Source of the DNA: RYN-230 sp963782185
GTDB taxonomy: Bacteria; Actinomycetota; Actinomycetes; Streptosporangiales; Streptosporangiaceae
NCBI GenBank assembly: GCA_963782185.1
Contig: CAWAJB010000015.1
Location: 124,001-188,000 of the forward strand
Direction: 5' to 3'
DNA: 64,000 nt
Under the pieces are notes generated by a model. The model saw only the letters and a list, made by a program, of their open reading frames with translations. It did no database searches and was not told where the DNA came from. Positions 35,110 to 42,039 of this stretch are shown here, piece after piece. The translations under genes and the position numbers were made by a program. The first letter of the stretch is position 1; the number at the start of each line of letters is the position of its first letter.

Positions 35110-38100
35110 ATGGCAGGCAGCGACAGGGCGGTCAACCGGACCGGCGGTGACAGGGACAAGTCCCTGGAGACTGCCCTCGCCCAGATCGAACGGCAATTCG
35201 GCCGGGGCTCGATCATGCGGCTCGGCGACGAGGTCCGCGCCCCGATGGAAGTAATCCCCACCGGCTCCATTGCGCTGGACGTCGCGCTGGGCATCGGCGG
35301 CCTGCCCCGGGGGCGGGTCGTCGAGGTGTACGGACCTGAAGGCAGCGGCAAGGCGCTCGCTCTGGACACGCCGATCCCTACGTCCAAGGGCTGGACCACG
35401 ATGGGCGAGTTGTCGCCAGGCGAGGAGGTGTTCGCTGGGGATGGCTCGACCACCAGGGTAACCTTCGCCACGCCCGTCATGACTGACCATGAGTGTTTCC
35501 GGGTCAAGTTCTCCGACGGCACGGAGATCGTCGCTGACGCGGACCATCAATGGGTGACGACCACACTGTGGGGTCCTACCGAGCGGTGGTCTCCGGCGGT
35601 CGTGACTACGCGGGACATGCGGGCGACTCTGTGGGCGCGAGACGGCCACACGTTTAACCATGCGGTCCAGACTTGCGGTCCGCTGGAATATCCGGCCCAG
35701 GAACTCCCGGTAGCGCCGTACACGCTAGGGGCGTGGCTGGGTGACGGAAGCACGGATGACGCCAGGATCACTTGCGTGGATCCGGAGATCCTGGACGAGA
35801 TCAGGCACGACGGTTACACGGTCCGCCGCAGCAATCCCCAGCAGCATGACCGTACTGCCACGTACCGGATCACGACGGCTCCCGAACGGTTGGCCTGTTC
35901 GCTGGCCAGCACGCACTGCTCGACCAGTGGGGCCGTTATCGCGCGGGGTTTGTGCAAGAACCACTACGAGATCGAGCGCCGGGCCGGCCGCCTCGCCGAG
36001 TGGCCTGTGCACCACGGAGTGTCGCTGCGGGCTCAGTTGCGCGGGCTAGGGGTCCTTGGGAGCAAGCACATCCCGGAGCGCTACTTGCACAGTTCCGTTG
36101 CCCAGCGGCTCGCGCTCCTGCAGGGACTCATGGACACAGATGGCACTGTGAGCGCCGGCGGATCGGGTACTGGCCGGGGATTTGGCACGGCCGCATGTGA
36201 ATTCAGCGTGACGAACGAGCGACTGGCCAGCGACGTGCTTGAGTTGCTGCTTGGCCTCGGCGTCAAGGCCACGATGCGCGACGCCCCTGCGGTGCTCTAC
36301 GGGCGTACTGTGGGCACCCGGTATCGGTTGGGCTTCCAGACAGAACTGGCTGTGTTCCGCCTGCCCCGGAAGGCCGCCCGGCTCACGCCGCTGCGCACAC
36401 GCAGGGCGAAGCTCAGGTATGTGACGGCCGTCGAGCCGGCTTCCTCGGTGCCCGTCCGCTGCATCCAGGTGGACCACCCGAGCCACACGTACCTGGCAGG
36501 ACGCGAATGCGTGCCGACCCACAACACCACGATCGCGCTCCACGCAGTGGCCAGCGCGCAAAAGGCTGGCGGCATCGCCGCTTTCATCGACGCTGAGCAC
36601 GCCTTGGACCCGGACTACGCGAAGAAGCTCGGCGTGGACACGGACGCGCTGCTCGTCTCCCAGCCGGACACGGGGGAGCAGGCCCTGGAGATCGCGGACA
36701 TGCTGATCCGCTCGGGGGCGATCGACGTTGTTGTCATCGACTCGGTGGCCGCGCTGGTGCCCCGGGCCGAGATCGAGGGCGAGATGGGTGACAGCCACGT
36801 GGGCCTCCAGGCCCGGCTGATGTCCCAGGCCCTGCGGAAGATCACCGGCGCGCTGAGCCAGACCAAGACCACCGCGATCTTCATCAACCAGCTGCGCGAG
36901 AAGGTCGGGGTCATGTTCGGCTGCATGTCGTACGCGACCCGGGTGACCCTGGCGGACGGCACGCAGGAGAAGATCGGCAAGATCGTTAACCAGCGCCAGG
37001 ACGTCGAGGTCCTCTCCTACGACCCGGAATCCGGCCGCATAGTCCCGCGCCGCATCGTCAACTGGTTCAACAACGGCCGTACCGAGCGGTTCCTCCAGTT
37101 CACCGTGGCCAAGTCAGGCGGGAACGGCAAGGCCCAGTTCGCAGCGACGGAGAACCACCTCGTCCAGACGCCCGGAGGGTGGCGCGAAGCAGGAGAGCTG
37201 ATCCCTGGTGACCGCGTTGCCCTCGCCGAGCCCTGGCGGCTGAGCGGGCAGCAGATGGAACTCATCCTGGGTGCGCTGATGGGGGATGGGAATCTCTCGC
37301 CGAACCCGCGGGGCAGGTCAGGTACCCGGTTCCGGATGGGCCACGGGGCCAAGCAGGCCGCGTACCTGGACTGGAAGGTCAGCCTCCTCGGCAACATCGG
37401 GTGCACGCAGTTTTCCAATGCCAAGGGCGCGGTCTTCGCTGACCTGACCCCGCTTCCCGAACTGGCTGAACTGCGTGAGGCGGTGTACTTCGGGGACGGC
37501 AAGAAGCACCTCAGCTGGGAATACCTGAAGGCGCTCACGCCCTTCGCCCTCGCGGTCTGGTACATGGACGATGGCTGCTTCACGGTCAGGTCGAAGGGTG
37601 TCCAGGAGAGGACGCGGGGCGGTACCGGCCGGATAGAGATCTGCGTGCAGGCGATGAGCCCAGGCTCCCGTACGCGGCTCGCCGACTACCTGCGCGATAC
37701 CCACCAGCTCGACGTCAGGGTCGTCACCCGAGGTTCCCGGCGCCAGGCCATCCTGCAGTTCACCACTGCGGCGTCAGAGAAATTCCAGAAGCTTGTCGCG
37801 CCTTACATTCATACGTCGATGGAGGACAAGCTCCTGCCTCGATTCCGCGGGCAGTTCCGGGTGGAGCCGGAGTTCGTCCCGGCTGAGATGCGCCTGGTAC
37901 CAGCCAGGATTCTGGACATCCACGTCAAGCCGCCGACGAGGTCGATGAACCGGTTCGACATCGAGGTTGAGGGATCGCACAACTACTTCGTCGACGGGGT
38001 CATGGTGCATAACAGCCCCGAGACCACCAGCGGCGGCCGGGCGCTCAAGTTCTACGCGTCGGTGCGGCTGGACGTACGGCGGATCGAGACCCTGAAGGAC

Positions 38101-38568
38101 GGCACCGAGGCCGTGGGCAGCCGGACCCGGATCAAGGTGGTCAAGAACAAGTGCAGTCCGCCGTTCAAGGTCGCGGAGTGCGACATCATTTTTGGCACCG
38201 GGATCAGCCGGGAGGGTGGCCTGATCGATCTCGGTGTCGAGCAGTCCATCGTCCGCAAGTCAGGGGCCTGGTACACCTACGAAGGCGACCAGCTCGGCCA
38301 GGGCAAGGAGAACGCCCGCAACTTCCTGCGGGACAACCCGGACCTCGCCAACGAGATCGAGAAGAAGATCAAGGAGAAGCTCGGCGTCGGCCCGCGCATC
38401 GACGCGGAAGCCGCCCCGGCCACCGGGGCCGGCCCCAACGGCTCTGCGCCCGGTGCTCCCGCGGCCGGTGCTCCGGCGGCTGGTGCCCCCATGGGCCGGG
38501 CGGCGGCTGGCCGCGCGGGCGCGGGCCGGACTGCGGGCGCGCCGACTGGCGTGGGCGGCGGTGCCTGA
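35110..38568 (+). CDS. recA: Recombinase RecA carrying two inteins
   Basis: The precursor has 1152 residues; after removal of a 391-residue and a 364-residue intein the RecA is 397 residues. Extein 1 (81 residues) ends in the P-loop GPEGSGK. Extein 2 (36526-36921, 132 residues) begins TTIALHAVASAQ and contains the Walker B IDSVAALVP and the INQLREKVGVMFG segment. Extein 3 (38014-38565, 184 residues) begins SPETTSGGRALKFYASVRLD. The C-terminal tail is a long Ala/Gly/Pro-rich segment. ATG 35110 has GGGAG upstream. Both splicing reactions are needed for activity, since one intein splits the P-loop and the other the loop 2 region. recX overlaps its end by 8 bases. Confidence 0.97.
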   Translation: MAGSDRAVNRTGGDRDKSLETALAQIERQFGRGSIMRLGDEVRAPMEVIPTGSIALDVALGIGGLPRGRVVEVYGPEGSGKALALDTPIPTSKGWTTMGELSPGEEVFAGDGSTTRVTFATPVMTDHECFRVKFSDGTEIVADADHQWVTTTLWGPTERWSPAVVTTRDMRATLWARDGHTFNHAVQTCGPLEYPAQELPVAPYTLGAWLGDGSTDDARITCVDPEILDEIRHDGYTVRRSNPQQHDRTATYRITTAPERLACSLASTHCSTSGAVIARGLCKNHYEIERRAGRLAEWPVHHGVSLRAQLRGLGVLGSKHIPERYLHSSVAQRLALLQGLMDTDGTVSAGGSGTGRGFGTAACEFSVTNERLASDVLELLLGLGVKATMRDAPAVLYGRTVGTRYRLGFQTELAVFRLPRKAARLTPLRTRRAKLRYVTAVEPASSVPVRCIQVDHPSHTYLAGRECVPTHNTTIALHAVASAQKAGGIAAFIDAEHALDPDYAKKLGVDTDALLVSQPDTGEQALEIADMLIRSGAIDVVVIDSVAALVPRAEIEGEMGDSHVGLQARLMSQALRKITGALSQTKTTAIFINQLREKVGVMFGCMSYATRVTLADGTQEKIGKIVNQRQDVEVLSYDPESGRIVPRRIVNWFNNGRTERFLQFTVAKSGGNGKAQFAATENHLVQTPGGWREAGELIPGDRVALAEPWRLSGQQMELILGALMGDGNLSPNPRGRSGTRFRMGHGAKQAAYLDWKVSLLGNIGCTQFSNAKGAVFADLTPLPELAELREAVYFGDGKKHLSWEYLKALTPFALAVWYMDDGCFTVRSKGVQERTRGGTGRIEICVQAMSPGSRTRLADYLRDTHQLDVRVVTRGSRRQAILQFTTAASEKFQKLVAPYIHTSMEDKLLPRFRGQFRVEPEFVPAEMRLVPARILDIHVKPPTRSMNRFDIEVEGSHNYFVDGVMVHNSPETTSGGRALKFYASVRLDVRRIETLKDGTEAVGSRTRIKVVKNKCSPPFKVAECDIIFGTGISREGGLIDLGVEQSIVRKSGAWYTYEGDQLGQGKENARNFLRDNPDLANEIEKKIKEKLGVGPRIDAEAAPATGAGPNGSAPGAPAAGAPAAGAPMGRAAAGRAGAGRTAGAPTGVGGGA
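35353..36525 (+). mobile_element. RecA intein 1, class 3-like, P-loop insertion, zinc-finger insert
   Basis: This 391-residue intein lies directly after the Walker A Lys and before Thr. It starts with Ala (ALALDTPIPTSKGW) and has Trp67 in ADHQWVT, Cys370 in VRCIQVD and Thr389 in PTHN, ending in Asn391: the class 3 Trp/Cys/Thr set. LAGLIDADG motifs are WLGDG (128-132) and GLMDTDG (258-264). Between them C182-x6-C189-x11-C201-x2-H204 with RGLCKNHY resembles the small zinc-binding motif seen in HNH and related phage proteins. It is a clear relative of the FtsK intein, with the same insertion point relative to the P-loop. Confidence 0.88.
36922..38013 (+). mobile_element. RecA intein 2, conventional Cys1 intein at the MFG/SPET site
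   Basis: This 364-residue intein begins with Cys (CMSYATRVTLADG), has block B T76-x2-H79 (ATENHLVQT), LAGLIDADG motifs ALMGDG (118-123) and YMDDG (214-218), and ends VMVHN before Ser of the C-extein. This is the standard class 1 layout. The insertion point after VMFG and before SPET is, from memory, that of the Mycobacterium leprae RecA intein and differs from the M. tuberculosis site (before CSPPFK, which is uninterrupted here). It is unrelated in detail to intein 1. Confidence 0.9.
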
Positions 38569-39325
38569 GCGGCCGGCGACGAAGCGGCGTGCGGCGTCCC
38601 GGTCGTCAGCGCGGGCCGGGAATGCCGCCGCTGGGACGGCCGCGGTCGGGACGGCCAGGGCCGGGGAAGCCAACGCCGAGGAAGCCGGCGCGGCGGTGGC
38701 TCGGGTGGGGGAAGCTGGGGCCGGGGCAGGACCGGCCAGGGACCCTGAGGAGCAGGCCCGGCAGCTCTGCCTCCGGCTGCTCACCGGGCGGCCGCGCACC
38801 CGGGCCGAGCTCGCGGAGGCCATGCAGCGCCGCGGCATCCCGGACGCCGCGGCCGGGCCGGTGCTCGCCCGCTTCGCCGAGGTAGGCCTGATCGACGACG
38901 CGGCGTTCGCCCGGGCCTGGGTCGAGTCCAGACATCACGGCCGGGGGCTGGCCCGCCGGGCTCTCTCGGCGGAGCTCAAGCGGCGCGGCGTGGACGGCCA
39001 GGACATCAGTGCGGCCGTGAGCGCTCTCGACCCCGCCGACGAGATCGCCACCGCGCGGCGGCTGGTGGCCAAGGGCCTGGCCGCGAGCCGGGGCAAGCCG
39101 CTGCCCACTCGCGTCCGGCGGCTCGTCGGGTTGCTGGCGCGGAAGGGCTATCCGGCGCCGATCGCCTACCGCGTGGTCCGTGAGGCCCTTGACGAGGAAG
39201 GCGCCGACGCCGCGGCAGCCGGGATCGATCTCGATGACATGGCCCTGACCATTGCCGATGGTGACGCAGAGCCCGCCCAAACGCATCCAGAGGGCCTACT
39301 CGGCCCTGATGCCGATCTTTGGTAG
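38561..39325 (+). CDS. recX: Regulatory protein RecX
   Basis: RecX binds RecA filaments and limits their activity. The conserved part (about 65-235) has the three-helix RecX repeats: LCLRLLTGRPRTRAELAEAM, GLIDDAAFARAWVESR and RRALSAELKRRGV. The N-terminal 60 residues are Ala/Arg-rich and of low complexity. GTG 38561 (overlapping the recA stop by 8 bases) was chosen; the open frame further upstream lies inside recA. A hairpin follows 130 bases after the stop. Confidence 0.92.
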   Translation: MPERPATKRRAASRSSARAGNAAAGTAAVGTARAGEANAEEAGAAVARVGEAGAGAGPARDPEEQARQLCLRLLTGRPRTRAELAEAMQRRGIPDAAAGPVLARFAEVGLIDDAAFARAWVESRHHGRGLARRALSAELKRRGVDGQDISAAVSALDPADEIATARRLVAKGLAASRGKPLPTRVRRLVGLLARKGYPAPIAYRVVREALDEEGADAAAAGIDLDDMALTIADGDAEPAQTHPEGLLGPDADLW

Positions 39326-39454
39326 CCGGTCAGTTGCATTGGGTAAGAATCAGGACGATCGCAACGGATTGCTTGCCCAAAACGTTATCTCCGCTTAACC
39401 TCACGGCAGCGAGGTGTTACTCCGCGCCATGCGGATGAATTGAGTAAATACGGC

Positions 39455-39476
39455 CCGTGGCCACTGAAGGCCACGG
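39455..39476 (+). terminator. Hairpin after recX, candidate terminator
   Basis: CCGTGGCC and GGCCACGG form a perfect 8-base stem with a 6-base loop (ACTGAA), followed by ACTTTGACTAG. The T content downstream is modest, so termination would depend mainly on the stem. Confidence 0.5.
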
Positions 39477-39491
39477 ACTTTGACTAGTTCT

Positions 39492-39519
39492 GGCCCGGGC
39501 GAGGACGCTCACCCGGGCC
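39492..39519. terminator. Second, stronger hairpin after recX
   Basis: GGCCCGGGCGAG and CTCACCCGGGCC pair over 12 positions with a single C-A mismatch around the loop GACG. It lies 15 bases after the first hairpin. There is no T-run; it may act with the first as a tandem terminator or an RNA processing barrier. Confidence 0.45.
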
Positions 39520-39943
39520 GATAGGCCCGATCGGACCCCCGGGAAGGGGCCCGGCCAGGCCACTGCAGGACGGCCGGGCCACGGCCCGGCCGGGACTTAG
39601 GTCCGCGTGCTTTCCACGAAAGGCTGCGAACATTCCGGCCGGTATGACCGCCTGGCGCTCCAGGTGGCCCAGACCCGGCCGGACCTGATCGTGCCGGACC
39701 GGGCGGGATGTGGCCGGGCTGGATCGGTCGGATGGTCCGGGCTAGGCCGCCCGGACTGGACCGCCGGTTCAGGCGGGCCGGGTCGGCTGGTCGGCGCCCG
39801 CCTGGGCCGGCTGCGTCAGGCCGGCGGGCCGGGATCGACGGCCAGGCTGGGTGGCCTGGGTGTGCGGGTCGGGCTGGGCCGGGCCGGGCCGGGCCGTCCG
39901 GGCAGGGCCAGAATTCCGGGCCAGAAGGGCTGGGCCGGATGAG

Positions 39944-39999
39944 CCAGGCCAGAAGGGCCAGGCCAGAAGGGCCAGGCCAGAAGGGCCAGGCCAGAAGGG
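39944..39999. repeat. 14-base tandem repeat
   Basis: Four exact head-to-tail copies of CCAGGCCAGAAGGG, with related partial copies just upstream (39919-39930). No coding function is seen. Confidence 0.8.
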
Positions 40000-40199
40000 C
40001 TGGCTCTGGAGGCCGGGCCCGGGTACCCAGCCGGGCAGGCCTGGTGCCGGGGCATCGTGGCGGCTCGCGCCGTTCTGAGTCAGCTGTGCAACCGGCCGCC
40101 CCCGCGGCCGGAGATGGCGGGCATGACCCCTCGCTGCAAGGTTTTCCCCCTGGCATCACACCCTGATGCCGGGGTCGGCGAGCAGGATTGGGGTGTGCC

Positions 40200-41981
40200 A
40201 TGAGCAGCGCAATCTCTCTCGTTATCGGGGCTGTTGGGCTGCTGGCTGCCGTGATCGCGCTGATCGTCGTGCTGCGCAGGGCGCCGGGGCGGGAGCAGCC
40301 AGCCGTGCCGCCGTCGCCCAGCCCCGGCGCCGTCCCGGCAGCGGCAGTCGGCGCCGAGGCAGCCGGCGCAGAGGCGGCTGTCGCGGAGGCCGCCGGCACG
40401 GAGACGGCCGGGGTAGCGGCGGTCGGCGCAGAGGCAGCCGGCACAGGGGCGGCTGGCGCACAGGCAGCCGGCACACAGGCAGCCGGCGCGGAAGCCGGGG
40501 CCGCGGCCCATCGGGCGCTGCAACAAGCCGGCCACGAGGCCGAGCAGGTCCGGATCCGGGCAGAAAACGACGCCGCCACCATCATGCGCGAGGCCGGGCT
40601 GGCCGCGGACAAGGCTGCGCAGGCCAGCCGGGACGCCGATGAGGAACTGCGCGCGGCCCGGGCCGAGGCCCGGGAACTCCGGGCCGACCTTGAGCGGCGT
40701 GAGGCCCGTCTGGCCGAACGGGAAAGCCGCCTGGATGCTGAGTTCGGGAAGCTGGAGGACCGATCGGAGGGCCTGGACCGGATCCGCCGCGACCTGGAGA
40801 CCCGGCGGGCTGACCTGGACCGGCTGGATGAGGAACGCCGCCAGGTGCTGGAACAGGCCGCCGGGCTGACCGCGGATCAGGCCAAGGCCGAACTGGTCGC
40901 GGGCATCCAGAACCAGGCCAAGCGCGAGGCGGCGCTGCTGGTCCGTGAGACCGAGACCGCGGCCCGGCGGGATGGTGAGGAGCGGGCCCGGCGGATCGTG
41001 ACCCTGGCCATCCAGCGGGTGGCCAGCGAGCAGACCAGCGAGTCAGTCGTCTCCGTCCTGCACCTTCCAGGCGACGAGATGAAGGGCCGGATCATCGGCC
41101 GCGAGGGCCGGAACATCCGCGCCTTCGAGTCCGTCACCGGGGTCAACCTCATCATCGATGACACACCCGAGGCGGTCCTGCTCTCCTGCTTCGACCCGGT
41201 ACGCCGCGAGGTGGGACGGCTGACCCTGGAACGGCTCGTGCTGGACGGCCGGATCCACCCGCAGCGCATCGAGGAAGCCTACGAGCGCAGCAAGGGCGAG
41301 GTGGAGCAGTTGTGCGTCCGCGCGGGTGAGGACGCGCTGGTGGAGCTGGCCATCACCGACCTGCACCCGGAGCTGGTCACCCTGCTCGGCCGGCTGCGCT
41401 ACCGCACGTCCTATGGCCAGAACGTGCTCCGCCACCTGGTCGAGTCGGCGCACATCGCCGGCATGATGGCCAGCGAGCTGGGCATGGACCCGGCCCTGCT
41501 GAAACGTTGCACGGTGCTGCACGACGTGGGGAAGGCCCTGACTCACGAGGTCGAGGGCAGCCACGCCCTGATCGGCGCGGAGATCGCCCGGCGCTACGGC
41601 GAGCCCGCGGACGTGGTGCACGCCATCGAGGCCCACCACAACGAGGTCGAGGTCCGCACGGTCGAGGCCGTGCTCACGCAGGCCGCCGACGCGATCAGCG
41701 GTGGCCGTCCCGGCGCCCGGCGTGAGTCCCTGGAGGCCTACGTGAAGCGGCTGGAGCGGCTGGAGCAGATCGCCACCGCCCAGCCCGGGGTCGAGAAGGT
41801 GTTCGCCATGCAGGCGGGCCGGGAGATCCGGGTCATGGTCAAACCGGAGCGGGTGGACGACATCCAGGCCCAGGTCATCGCCCGGGACGTGGCCAAGCAG
41901 GTGGAGGAAGAGCTCACCTACCCGGGCCAGATCCGGGTCACGGTCGTCCGCGAATCGCGCGCCACCGAATTCGCCCGCTGA
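40200..41981 (+). CDS. rny: Ribonuclease Y
   Basis: A membrane-anchored endoribonuclease that starts mRNA decay. The 593-residue protein has one N-terminal membrane helix (4-26), an Ala/Gly/Glu-rich low-complexity segment (about 46-105, repeats of AAGAEAAG type), a long coiled coil (to about 285), a KH domain with GRIIGREGRNIRAFE and an HD domain with catalytic H441-D442 (VLHDVGKA). ATG 40200 was chosen; TTG 40188 is a poor alternative. RNase Y is not universal in Actinobacteria; here it follows recX and coexists with RNase J. Confidence 0.95.
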   Translation: MSSAISLVIGAVGLLAAVIALIVVLRRAPGREQPAVPPSPSPGAVPAAAVGAEAAGAEAAVAEAAGTETAGVAAVGAEAAGTGAAGAQAAGTQAAGAEAGAAAHRALQQAGHEAEQVRIRAENDAATIMREAGLAADKAAQASRDADEELRAARAEARELRADLERREARLAERESRLDAEFGKLEDRSEGLDRIRRDLETRRADLDRLDEERRQVLEQAAGLTADQAKAELVAGIQNQAKREAALLVRETETAARRDGEERARRIVTLAIQRVASEQTSESVVSVLHLPGDEMKGRIIGREGRNIRAFESVTGVNLIIDDTPEAVLLSCFDPVRREVGRLTLERLVLDGRIHPQRIEEAYERSKGEVEQLCVRAGEDALVELAITDLHPELVTLLGRLRYRTSYGQNVLRHLVESAHIAGMMASELGMDPALLKRCTVLHDVGKALTHEVEGSHALIGAEIARRYGEPADVVHAIEAHHNEVEVRTVEAVLTQAADAISGGRPGARRESLEAYVKRLERLEQIATAQPGVEKVFAMQAGREIRVMVKPERVDDIQAQVIARDVAKQVEEELTYPGQIRVTVVRESRATEFAR

Positions 41982-42039
41982 CGCGCGGTCAGCTCGCGGA
42001 GTTGGCCACCGCCGCCGACTGGCCAGGCGCGGCGGGCAG

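Larger units (their letters stand above)
39326..40199. other. Gene-free spacer between recX and rny
   Basis: 874 bases with no supported gene. It contains two hairpins (39455-39476 and 39492-39519), long runs of GGGCC-type low-complexity sequence (39680-39905) and a 14-base tandem repeat (39944-39999). The first 100 bases are less GC-rich than the rest. The rny promoter presumably lies in the last 150 bases. Confidence 0.55.

Noticed and set aside
39944..39999. Possible CRISPR or binding-site array
   Set aside because: Four contiguous 14-mers without spacers; simple tandem repeat.
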